DNA of 64,000 nucleotides, from the NCBI GenBank assembly GCA_003221695.1, contig QHSX01000038.1:62001-126000 (forward strand), in the 5' to 3' direction. The DNA comes from Candidatus Rokuibacteriota bacterium. GTDB taxonomy: Bacteria; Methylomirabilota; Methylomirabilia; Rokubacteriales; CSP1-6. Below, piece by piece: positions 17,543 through 24,903 of this stretch; positions within the stretch are counted from its first letter, which is position 1, and each line of letters begins with the position of its first letter. A program made the translations under genes and the position numbers. Below the pieces are notes generated by a model. That model was given only the letters and a program-made list of their open reading frames with translations. It did not search any database and had not been told where the DNA came from.

Positions 17543-17575
17543 CCGCGGGCGCCGAGGCGGCCTCGGCGCCCGCGG
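17543..17575. terminator. 15-bp perfect GC hairpin
   Basis: CCGCGGGCGCCGAGG (17543-17557) is followed by a CGG loop and its exact complement to 17575. It lies just past the stop of the leftward lipoprotein gene ending at 17607 and before the lipoprotein gene starting at 17492. The stem is far stronger than a usual terminator but lacks a T-run on either side, so it may block transcription, stabilise the upstream mRNA 3' end, or act as a protein site. Confidence 0.55.
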
Positions 17576-17606
17576 GCGAGAGGGCTACTTCACCTGTGGA
17601 CGCGCC

Positions 17607-18437
17607 TCAGCTCGGGAGCGCGCGCTTGACCTTGTCACCGGATTCCTTGAGGATCGCGGCCGTCTCACCCGCCTGCCAGCGACGCTCCGCCCCCCAGTAG
17701 CTGGGCGCCCGCTTGCCGGACTTGACGGCCTCGGCCCCGAGGACCATCAGCGTCGCGACGAGCTTGTCCTGGCGCAGGAGGGCGTACTCCATCGCGGCCC
17801 AGTCGATGACCTCGTCGATCGCCTGGCCGTTCACGTCGCGCTCGTAGGGCTCGTACCAGCCCCTCTGGTCCGGCCGGAACGTCGTCACGATGCCCGTTTG
17901 CTTCGCCGCCGAGCGAAATGGCTGCGCACCGGGGTGGCGGTAGACCACGGCGAGCAGGATGTGGCCCCGGCTCCACGCGTAGCGGTAGTTGCCCGTGAGC
18001 GTGTAGTTCTGAGCCTGGTCCTCTTTCATCCCCTGGGAGACCAGGAGCCGCTGGAAGGCGCGGTTGGCCTCGACGATCGCTTCGGGCTTGAACCGGCCGT
18101 AGAGGCCCTCCTGCCCGTAGACGTCGCCGCTCTTTTGATCCACGTGCTGGTCCGTGATGGGCACCCCGAAGGTCGCCTTGTACGAGTCGTCCAACGAGAC
18201 CGCGTTCGCCTGGAGGAGCGCCTTGTTCAACTCCCCGAGCCCCGTGCCGAGGGTGTAGGGGAGGAAGGCGAGCCCCTGGGCGAGCCCGGACGCGATCATG
18301 AGGGGCGACAGAACCAGGTTGAGCATCCCGCGGCCGAACGTTTCCATTCCGGTTCGTCCGTCGTAGGACGCGCAGCCGCTCACGAGAAGAGTGGCCGTCA
18401 GGAGTGAACAGGTCAGACGCTTCATCATCGATTGCAT
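17607..18437 (-). CDS. lipoprotein of unknown function
   Basis: This is a 276-aa protein with signal peptide and lipobox LVSGC (about residue 20), so it is a lipid-anchored envelope protein. A hydrophobic, glycine-rich stretch (GMLNLVLSPLMIASGLAQGLAFL) after the lipid site could associate with the membrane. The rest is soluble and tyrosine-rich, with no recognised motif. The start at 18437 follows GAGGC; two further ATGs lie four and five codons downstream. It is separated from the lipid operon upstream by a terminator-like hairpin. Confidence 0.78.
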   Translation of the reverse strand: MQSMMKRLTCSLLTATLLVSGCASYDGRTGMETFGRGMLNLVLSPLMIASGLAQGLAFLPYTLGTGLGELNKALLQANAVSLDDSYKATFGVPITDQHVDQKSGDVYGQEGLYGRFKPEAIVEANRAFQRLLVSQGMKEDQAQNYTLTGNYRYAWSRGHILLAVVYRHPGAQPFRSAAKQTGIVTTFRPDQRGWYEPYERDVNGQAIDEVIDWAAMEYALLRQDKLVATLMVLGAEAVKSGKRAPSYWGAERRWQAGETAAILKESGDKVKRALPS

Positions 18438-18594
18438 GAGTCCGCCTCTTTCGCGGGACGCTAGCTTCTGTGCTGTGTCCCACTCCGTCGCCTGACGCAA
18501 TCCGGGGGCCACGGCAGAGGGTCGGAAAAACAGCCGGTTACGACGTGCGGACCGAGAGGTGGTGGTGGTGAAGCGGCGACGGAGAAAACGCCAG

Positions 18595-18613
18595 GCGGGC
18601 GTCAGACGCCCGC
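18595..18613 (-). terminator. terminator of the lipid operon
   Basis: GCGGGCGT / ACGCCCGC arms enclose a three-base loop just past the desaturase stop on the minus strand. In that direction the stem is followed by CTGGCGTTTTCTCC, a short T-run a few bases off. This fits a moderate rho-independent terminator for the four-gene lipid operon. Confidence 0.6.
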
Positions 18614-18618
18614 GCGAA

Positions 18619-19566
18619 CTAGTCGAGGAAGGCCTGACCGACAATGAGCACGAGCCCAGCGAGGGCGACGGCCAGACTCGTGGCGAGGCCAACAGCGAAG
18701 AGCAGGACGGTTCTTACCCTCCCCCGAACCCCCTTGACGGCGAGGAACCCGAGGGGCGGCGGTACGGAGGACACAGGCCTTTCAAGACGGGGCAACAGCT
18801 CGCGCAACTCCTCCCGTCGAGTCCAGTGCAACCCCGGCCGCAGGTGGTGCTCCTGGTGATACCCCTCGTTGCAGCAGAGCCAGTTGTAGATGCGACCGTA
18901 GTGGCTCACGGCATTCGCCCAGCGGGTGCCCGGCAGGGCGCCGGCGTGCTGATAGTAGTTGGTCAGGATCCCGAAGAAGGACCCCACGTAGAAGACCGGG
19001 ACGAAGAAGAGCAGGACGTACTGCCACGAGAGGGCTGCGTAGGTCACCAAGCCGAGGCCGCAGACCGCTGTCTCGCTCAGCAGTCGGGCTTTCTGGCCGC
19101 TCCGCACCGCCTCCCGCCACGCTTCGACCGTGCCGCTCCGGAAGAGCCCGAGCAGCCCGTAGGTGAACGCGCCCTCGGGCGCCCCGTCCCTGCCAAACCG
19201 GTAGGTGGACGAATGATCCTGCGTGCGGCCGGCCGCGTCCCGACGGTCGTTGCCGTGACGGTGGTGGTTGAGATGATGGAATCGGCAGAATGTGAGCGGC
19301 ACGCCCAGGTTGATCGAATCCACCGCCGCGTAGATCCGATTCGCGACTTCGCTCCTGAACCACGGCGTGTGGACGAAGTTGTGGGTCGCGACGACGGCGT
19401 TGTACCAGAAGAGGAGCACGCCGCCCGGCCAAAGCCAGAGCAGGTCGAGCCAGCTGCGTTCGTCCCACGTCGCCGCCAGCCAGACGTTGAGACCGAGCTG
19501 GACGATCGAGACCACGAGGAGGATCGTGTCACGCGGAGAGTGGCGCCAGAGCGTCATGCTCGTCAC
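18619..19566 (-). CDS. membrane fatty acid desaturase
   Basis: This is a 315-aa di-iron membrane desaturase or hydroxylase with about four helices. The three histidine clusters are present: HNFVH (about residue 62), HHLNHHRHG (about 97) and HQEHH (about 240), which bind the two irons. It would desaturate or hydroxylate acyl chains with oxygen. It is the last gene of a leftward operon with CDP-alcohol phosphotransferase, PlsC and CdsA homologues, 3 bases after cdsA, so it probably modifies the lipid made by that operon. Confidence 0.88.
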   Translation of the reverse strand: MTSMTLWRHSPRDTILLVVSIVQLGLNVWLAATWDERSWLDLLWLWPGGVLLFWYNAVVATHNFVHTPWFRSEVANRIYAAVDSINLGVPLTFCRFHHLNHHRHGNDRRDAAGRTQDHSSTYRFGRDGAPEGAFTYGLLGLFRSGTVEAWREAVRSGQKARLLSETAVCGLGLVTYAALSWQYVLLFFVPVFYVGSFFGILTNYYQHAGALPGTRWANAVSHYGRIYNWLCCNEGYHQEHHLRPGLHWTRREELRELLPRLERPVSSVPPPLGFLAVKGVRGRVRTVLLFAVGLATSLAVALAGLVLIVGQAFLD

Positions 19567-19569
19567 GGC

Positions 19570-20514
19570 TCAGCTGGCAACGAGGTACCGAGTCAGGTGA
19601 AAGAAGACGGGGGCGGCGAAGCAGATCGAATCGATGCGATCCAGGATGCCGCCGTGCCCCTGGATCAGAGTCCCGTAGTCCTTGACTCCGCGATCGCGCT
19701 TGACGGCAGACATGACCAGGCCACCGGCGAAGCCCAGCAGCGTGAGGACCAGGGACAGCACGCCGGCCTCCCAGGGCGTGAAGGGCGTGATCCATGACAC
19801 CCCTGCGCCGAGGAGCGTGGCGCTCACGATTCCGCCCAGGAAACCCTCCCAGGTCTTGCCGGGGCTGATCGTGGGGGCGATGGGGGTCCGCCCCACCCAC
19901 TTGCCCCACACGTACTGCAGCACGTCGCTCGCCTGGACGACGAGGACGAAGAAGACCAGGAGCTTGAGGTTCTGCCCCTCGTAGCCCCGGATCTCGAGGC
20001 TCAGCAAGGCGGGCACGTGGCTCACGCCGTACACGCAGACCATCAGGCCCCAATGGATGTCCGCAGTGCGCTCGAGAAAACGCGTGCGGTCGCCGGCCAG
20101 CGCGCCGCGGAACGCCAGGAGGATGGCGCCGACCGGGACGAAAATAGTGAGCAGATCGAGCCGTCCCGCGGCAACGAGCCCGTACTGTACCGGGATCACG
20201 CCGAAGAACGCCCAGCAGAGGGAGCGATGGTCCGCCCGCAGCGTAGGCGTGAGCGTGACGAACTCCCGCAGCGCCAGAAACGAGATGAGAGCGAAGAACA
20301 CCACGGACCCGACACCACCGGTCAGCAACGAGGCCAGAAACGTCAAGCACATCACCCACCAGGCCCTGATGCGCTCGTTCATGTTGACGATCACGGCGCG
20401 GCCGCCGGAACTCACGACCGTGCGGTCCAGGACGAGCCCCACTCCCGTAGCCAGAACGAGGGCGATCGTGGCGCCCAAGACGATCCACGCCAGGTCCCGG
20501 TCCATGGTCAGCAT
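19570..20514 (-). CDS. phosphatidate cytidylyltransferase (CdsA family)
   Basis: This is a 314-aa polytopic membrane enzyme making CDP-diacylglycerol from CTP and phosphatidic acid. The family signature is present at the C-terminus: SAVKRDRGVKDYG followed by GHGGILDRIDS. An ISPGKTWEGF loop and several helices precede it. An unusually long hydrophilic segment after helix 1 carries NMNERIRAW. The neighbouring acyltransferase and CDP-alcohol enzyme suggest a dedicated phospholipid route rather than the housekeeping cdsA; the genome probably has another copy. It overlaps plsC by 7 bases. Confidence 0.92.
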   Translation of the reverse strand: MLTMDRDLAWIVLGATIALVLATGVGLVLDRTVVSSGGRAVIVNMNERIRAWWVMCLTFLASLLTGGVGSVVFFALISFLALREFVTLTPTLRADHRSLCWAFFGVIPVQYGLVAAGRLDLLTIFVPVGAILLAFRGALAGDRTRFLERTADIHWGLMVCVYGVSHVPALLSLEIRGYEGQNLKLLVFFVLVVQASDVLQYVWGKWVGRTPIAPTISPGKTWEGFLGGIVSATLLGAGVSWITPFTPWEAGVLSLVLTLLGFAGGLVMSAVKRDRGVKDYGTLIQGHGGILDRIDSICFAAPVFFHLTRYLVAS

Positions 20515-21140
20515 GGGGCCTCCGTCGACTTGAGCCGCTGCACCGCTTCTCGGGCCCGCTCGAGGAAGGCCTCCTTGGGCTCATCAGCGCCGAGAGCGAG
20601 GGGCGGACCGAACGTCACACAGCAGGCCATGGGCACCGGCAGCAGTTCTCCCTTGGGAAGGATGCGGTAGACGTTGTCGAGATAGACGGGCACCAACTCG
20701 AGCGCGGGCTTGCCCACGCTCAGGTGGTAGAGCCCGCTCTTGAACGGGGCGATCTCTGGCCCGGCACCGCGCGTGCCTTCGGGGAATACGATGAGCGACC
20801 ACCGCTCGCCCATCGATTCCAGAATGGTCTTGATCTGCTGCTCGCGCGCCGCGACGCTCGTGTTGTCGCGCGCGATGAGCACGGCGCCGGAGAGCCGTGT
20901 GATAAGCCGTCGGAGCGGGTTCTCGGTTCCCCAGTAATCGCGGGCGCCCAGCGGGCGCGTTCGCAGCCTGATCTGGGTCGGCAAGGCGGACCAGATGAGC
21001 ACCGCGTCGAGATGGCTGGTGTGATTGCCGAAGTAGACGCGCTGGCGTGGCTCCGGCGTGCAGCCTACCCAGCGCACGGTGGCGCCGGAGAGGAACCGCG
21101 CGGCCCCGGCGATGACGACGGAGGACGGCGCGTTCAGCAT
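20508..21140 (-). CDS. 1-acylglycerol-3-phosphate acyltransferase (PlsC family)
   Basis: This 210-aa membrane-associated acyltransferase adds an acyl chain to a lysophosphatidate-type acceptor. The HX4D catalytic motif is His40 to Asp45 in GNHTSHLD. The glycerol-phosphate-binding block is VFPEGTRG, and APFKSGLYHL follows. The ATG at 21140 lies inside the end of the upstream CDP-alcohol phosphotransferase gene (7-base overlap), and its own end overlaps cdsA. It supplies phosphatidic acid to the CdsA-like enzyme. Confidence 0.9.
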   Translation of the reverse strand: MLNAPSSVVIAGAARFLSGATVRWVGCTPEPRQRVYFGNHTSHLDAVLIWSALPTQIRLRTRPLGARDYWGTENPLRRLITRLSGAVLIARDNTSVAAREQQIKTILESMGERWSLIVFPEGTRGAGPEIAPFKSGLYHLSVGKPALELVPVYLDNVYRILPKGELLPVPMACCVTFGPPLALGADEPKEAFLERAREAVQRLKSTEAPC

Positions 21141-21775
21141 GCCTCCAGCTCCCGAACGATCCGCACCGTACGGCAGATGATCGTGACCGCGCAGCCCGCC
21201 GCCACCACCGCGAGCCCACCCGCGATCGCGTACGCGGGCTGGCCCACGGCCGACTCGACAGAGGCCACGAGGCACGCTGCGCCCAGAGCGACCATCCGGT
21301 GGGGCTTCGCCATGGGGCCGCCGAACTGCGGCGCCGCGCCTGCCGCGGCGCCGAGCACCCGGACGTAGGCGGTCAGCGCAGCGAGCAGAGCCGCGAGCCA
21401 GCCGAGCCCCGGGGCCCAGGCCACCTGTGGAATCGCGTAGCCCGCGGCGACAAGGACCAGGATGTCCGAGACGCGATCGGGCAGGTCATTGAAGATCTCG
21501 CCCGTCCTCGTCCTGAGACCCCCCTCGATCGCCATCAGGCCATCGCAGAGATTGCAGAGCCCGCGAAACGGAATGAAGGCCGCCGCCCCTAGGAACGCGA
21601 TGCTTCGCCAGATAGGCTCTGCGAGCGGCGCCAGGACCAGGCAGGTCGCCGTCACAGCGGAGAAGCCCACACTCAAGAGGGAGACGTGGTTGGGCTTCAC
21701 TCGTGCCCGGACCAGCCAGGCGGCGATGGCCCTCACGAAGCTCTGGTCACGAAGAGCGATTGGCCGGCGGTCCAT
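21134..21775 (-). CDS. CDP-alcohol phosphatidyltransferase with substituted motif
   Basis: This is a 213-aa membrane enzyme that would join CDP-diacylglycerol to an alcohol. The canonical motif is D-x2-DG-x2-AR-x8-G-x3-D-x3-D. Here the positions read Asn75, Asp78-Gly79, Ala82, Ile83, Gly92, Asn96 and Asp100, with a further Asp104. Two of four aspartates are asparagine and the arginine is isoleucine, so metal binding must differ or another alcohol or mechanism is used. It is the first gene of the lipid operon, with GGAGG ahead of the ATG. The gene set recalls the E. coli ynbAB locus. Confidence 0.85.
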   Translation of the reverse strand: MDRRPIALRDQSFVRAIAAWLVRARVKPNHVSLLSVGFSAVTATCLVLAPLAEPIWRSIAFLGAAAFIPFRGLCNLCDGLMAIEGGLRTRTGEIFNDLPDRVSDILVLVAAGYAIPQVAWAPGLGWLAALLAALTAYVRVLGAAAGAAPQFGGPMAKPHRMVALGAACLVASVESAVGQPAYAIAGGLAVVAAGCAVTIICRTVRIVRELEAC

Positions 21776-21911
21776 AGGATTTGGCTCCTCCTCGCCCTGT
21801 GAGTAGGCAAGCGGAGTGCCAGAGGGAAAGGCCTGACGAGGAGGCTACTTACGAAGAATGACGGGCCGCAGTCGATGCGGTGGTGGTGGTGCCGTCTGCC
21901 GCGTCAGACGC

Positions 21912-22946
21912 CTACGAGGGGTCCGGGCATGTCGCGCCCCGTCCCAGGAGCGTCCCCGCCCGCAGCCGATCGTGCAGGTGCTCCACCTTCGTGAGCGGGA
22001 CGACCTCGGATACGACCGGCGTGATCCGGCGCGCCGCCACGAGGCGGGCGGCCTGCGCCACTTCCCAGCGCGAGGCGTACCGGGATCCGATGATGCTGAT
22101 CTCCGTCTGCACCATGCTCCGGGGGAGGACCTCGGTCGCGACACCCGGGAACGTCGTGAGCAGGACCAGCCGGCCCCGGGGCCCGAGCATCGCGAGGCAG
22201 AAGTCGAGGGTGTGCGCCGTGCCCACGAGATCGATCGCCACGGCCACGCCCGCCGGCGCGACCGCGCGAACGCGATCACGCAGGTCCGGGGCATCGCCGT
22301 CGAGCGCCGCGAGCGCGCCGAACTCACTCGGCGCCTTGAGCTTGTGGGCCCCCCGGTCGATCGCGATGACCTCGCCACCGAACGCCCGGGCCATCTGGAC
22401 CATGTGGATACCGACGCCGCCGGCCGCGCCCACGACCATCACGGTGTCGCCGGGAGCGATCGACGCCCGGCGGCTGACATGGAACGGCGTCGCGATCGCG
22501 TCGGGAATCGCCGTGGCGTGCACGGCCGAGACGCCGTCGGGCACCGGGAGGAGATTTCTCGCCGGGAGCGCGAGGTAGTCCGCGTAGCCGCCGTCTGCGG
22601 CGACGCCGACCTGCCCGCGCAGACGGCGGCAGAGTGGCTCGTGCGCCAGGCGGCAGAGATCGCAGTCGTCACAGAAGAGGTAGAAGTAGCTCATCACCCG
22701 TTGCCCGGCCGAGAGCGTGCCGACGGCCGCGCCGACCTCCACGACGGTACCGACGGCCTCGTGGCCTGGGATGCGGGGAAGGTCTTCCGGCCGCCGGCCG
22801 TGGTTGCCGTTCGTGTAGTTGAGCACGGTGAGCCCGACGCCGCACGCTTCGACACGGATCAGGGCGTCCGTCGGACCGATGCGCGGGTCGCCCACGGTCT
22901 CGTACGAGAGCCGGCCGCCCCACTCGTGCAGCACCTGCGCGCGGAT
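21912..22946 (-). CDS. zinc-dependent alcohol dehydrogenase (MDR family), probable ATC start
   Basis: This is a medium-chain NAD(P)-dependent dehydrogenase. PGHEAVGTVVEVG carries the catalytic-domain glutamate, the four structural-zinc cysteines lie within CDDCDLCRLAHEPLC, and VVGAAGGVGIHMVQ is the coenzyme-binding loop. The first ordinary start is GTG at 22934, but ATC at 22946 sits five bases after GGGAGGGG and gives (M)RAQVLHEWGG, the usual beginning of this family. No other start codon fits. The gene lies 15 bases after the MBL-fold gene, so the two form one unit. Confidence 0.88.
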   Translation of the reverse strand: MRAQVLHEWGGRLSYETVGDPRIGPTDALIRVEACGVGLTVLNYTNGNHGRRPEDLPRIPGHEAVGTVVEVGAAVGTLSAGQRVMSYFYLFCDDCDLCRLAHEPLCRRLRGQVGVAADGGYADYLALPARNLLPVPDGVSAVHATAIPDAIATPFHVSRRASIAPGDTVMVVGAAGGVGIHMVQMARAFGGEVIAIDRGAHKLKAPSEFGALAALDGDAPDLRDRVRAVAPAGVAVAIDLVGTAHTLDFCLAMLGPRGRLVLLTTFPGVATEVLPRSMVQTEISIIGSRYASRWEVAQAARLVAARRITPVVSEVVPLTKVEHLHDRLRAGTLLGRGATCPDPS

Positions 22947-22961
22947 GTCGACCCCTCCCGC

Positions 22962-23963
22962 CTAGCTCACCATCGCGTACGTGCGCTCGATGTTGGCGCG
23001 GAGGGCCGCGCGCCACGGACGGTAGTGACCGTAGAGGGAGAAGGGCTTCTCGTAGACGGGCGCGAGCCGCTCGGGCACGCGCTGCTGGACTTCCTCGAGC
23101 GTCGCGCCGGCGGCGACCTCCGCGCGGACGGCGTCGACCATGTCGTGGACGTAACCCCGAAACATGGCGAGCCAGTCGCGGCCGGCCACGTCGCCGTGTC
23201 CCATGATCATCTGGGTGAAGTCGAGCTGGGCGAGACGATCCACCGTTGCCACCCAGTCCTCCGGGTAGCCGTCGCCCATGAAGGGCGTCCAGCCGATGAC
23301 GGCGTCGCCCGTGATGACGACCTTCTCCTTCGGCAGGTAGACGAACACGTCTCCCTCGGTGTGCGCCCGGCCGAGGAAGAGGAGGTGGATCTCGCGATCG
23401 CGCCGGTAGAGCTTCATCGTCTGCTCGAAGGCGATCGTCGGCAGGGCTGGCCTGAGTGTCGTGACTTCGGCGAGGTACGATTCGGCCAGGCGCACGTCGG
23501 CCTCGAGCCTGGCGCGCTCGGCGGGCGCCCGGGCCGCCGCGAGGTCGGCCTTGAGTTGGGCGATCTCGCGCGGGACCTGGCGGACGTGGTCCTGGATGCG
23601 CTTGAGCCCTTTCCGGACCATCGCCTCGCGCGTGAGCTGGTTGGTGACGATCTCCGCGTGGGGGTAGACGGCGGGGTACACCTCGTTACCGTGCCAGTGG
23701 TCCCAGTGGAAGTGCGTGTTGACGACGTAGCGCACGGGCTTCGTCGTGATCTCGGAGAGCCGCTCGACGATCACGCGAGCCGCCGAGGGCTTGGAGTGCG
23801 TGTCGACGATGACCACGCCGTCGTCGCTCTCGATGATCGCGGTGTTCGAGTTCACCTTGTAGGCCGGCGCGGCCACCGCGGCGTGCACGCCGTCGGCGAC
23901 CTTCTTGATCTCGAACCGCGCGTCCCCGACAGTCCGCCCCTCGTGACTGCAGCAGTCCATCAC
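22962..23963 (-). CDS. metallo-beta-lactamase-fold hydrolase
   Basis: This is a 333-aa MBL-fold enzyme. The metal signature THFHWDHWHG is at about residues 84-93, with later ligands in GRAHTEGDV and IMGHGDVAG, and Asp in VITGDAVIG. An alanine/arginine-rich helical insert of about 60 residues (QVPREIAQLKADLAAARA region) separates the halves, like alkyl-sulfatase or quinoprotein-relay-type MBL proteins. No signal peptide is obvious. It leads a two-gene leftward unit with the dehydrogenase and diverges from the nitrilase gene. Confidence 0.85.
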   Translation of the reverse strand: MMDCCSHEGRTVGDARFEIKKVADGVHAAVAAPAYKVNSNTAIIESDDGVVIVDTHSKPSAARVIVERLSEITTKPVRYVVNTHFHWDHWHGNEVYPAVYPHAEIVTNQLTREAMVRKGLKRIQDHVRQVPREIAQLKADLAAARAPAERARLEADVRLAESYLAEVTTLRPALPTIAFEQTMKLYRRDREIHLLFLGRAHTEGDVFVYLPKEKVVITGDAVIGWTPFMGDGYPEDWVATVDRLAQLDFTQMIMGHGDVAGRDWLAMFRGYVHDMVDAVRAEVAAGATLEEVQQRVPERLAPVYEKPFSLYGHYRPWRAALRANIERTYAMVS

Positions 23964-24001
23964 GCGCTCTCCCCTCTCCGAACCAGGTCTCCGGCGTCGC
24001 G

Positions 24002-24042
24002 ATACTATGCGATGGCGGGTGCGCGCTCAAGGGTGTGCTAGA
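24002..24042. promoter_or_regulatory. divergent promoter elements between MBL and nitrilase genes
   Basis: GATACTATGC at 24001-24010 reads TACTAT rightward and TAGTAT leftward, overlapping -10-like elements. A second rightward candidate, TGCTAGATT (24034-24042), is an extended -10 (TGn then TAGATT) about 25 bases from the nitrilase ATG. No convincing -35 elements are visible. The call is by eye only. Confidence 0.4.
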
Positions 24043-24066
24043 TTCCGTGCCGAGGAGGACGCTCCA

Positions 24067-24903
24067 ATGGAGCTGAGGCTCGCCGTCGTCCAGCCCGAGA
24101 CGCTGACGGGCGCTGACGCCCCGAAGAACGTGGACCGCGCGGTCGGCTACATCCGCGCGGCCGCCCGTGAGGGGGCGCGGCTCGTCGTGCTGCCCGAGAC
24201 CTATCCCGGCCCCTACACCGTGCCGGTGGACTACTCGCCCCACGACGCGCTCGCCGCCGTCGCGCGTGAGGAGAAGCTCTACGTCGTCGGGGGCGCGATC
24301 GAGTACGTGCGCCCGGACGACACGGGGCACGCGCCGTGCTTCAACTGTCTCTACCTCTACGGGCCGACGGGCGCGCGGCTCGGGACGTACCGGCGCACGA
24401 CGCCGCCCGGCCCGTGGATCTACGAGGGGGGGAAGTTCTGGGACTTCAAGTACCAGGAGGCGGACGCGCTGCCCGTGTTCGACACCGAGTTCGGCAAGCT
24501 CGGCTTGTTAATGTGCAGCGAGGTGTACGTGCCGGAGCTGGCGCGCGCCATGGCGCTCCAGGGCGCCGTCATCACGCTCCTGCCCGCGGGGCTCTGGAGC
24601 TGGGAGCTCCACGACACGTGGCGCACACTCCTCTGGGCGCGGGCGATCGAGAATCTCATGATCACCGCCACGAGCCGCAACATTTTGCCGGGCGGCGGCG
24701 GGCACGCGATCATCTGCAGCCCCGAGGAGATCCTGCTCGAAGCGCGCCGGCCCGGCGTCTTCACCGCGACCGTCGACCTCGCGCGCGTCCGGTGGCTGCG
24801 CGAGCAGGTGGACCGCCCCGTCGACCCGTGGCCCTGGCGGACGAAGCCCGGCATCTTCAAGCAGTGGCTCCGTCCCGAGGTGTGTCGGAGGGGCCAGCCA
24901 TGA
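24067..24903 (+). CDS. carbon-nitrogen hydrolase (nitrilase superfamily) with Lys-to-Arg change
   Basis: This is a 278-aa cytoplasmic amidase/nitrilase-superfamily enzyme. The catalytic glutamate is Glu44 in VLPETYPGPY and the nucleophile is Cys150 in LLMCSEVYVPE. The lysine usually found in YRKTH-type motifs is Arg110 (TYRRTTPPGP). Members hydrolyse amides, nitriles or carbamoyl compounds. AGGAGG precedes the ATG. It overlaps the following substrate-binding protein gene by ATGA, so it is coupled to a peptide-type importer and probably acts on the imported compound or a product of it. Confidence 0.85.
   Translation: MELRLAVVQPETLTGADAPKNVDRAVGYIRAAAREGARLVVLPETYPGPYTVPVDYSPHDALAAVAREEKLYVVGGAIEYVRPDDTGHAPCFNCLYLYGPTGARLGTYRRTTPPGPWIYEGGKFWDFKYQEADALPVFDTEFGKLGLLMCSEVYVPELARAMALQGAVITLLPAGLWSWELHDTWRTLLWARAIENLMITATSRNILPGGGGHAIICSPEEILLEARRPGVFTATVDLARVRWLREQVDRPVDPWPWRTKPGIFKQWLRPEVCRRGQP

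Noticed and set aside
21893-21910. CGTCTG...CAGACG hairpin just past the dehydrogenase stop at 21912
   Set aside because: The stem is only six bases, no T-run follows in the relevant direction, and it may be chance in GC-rich DNA.
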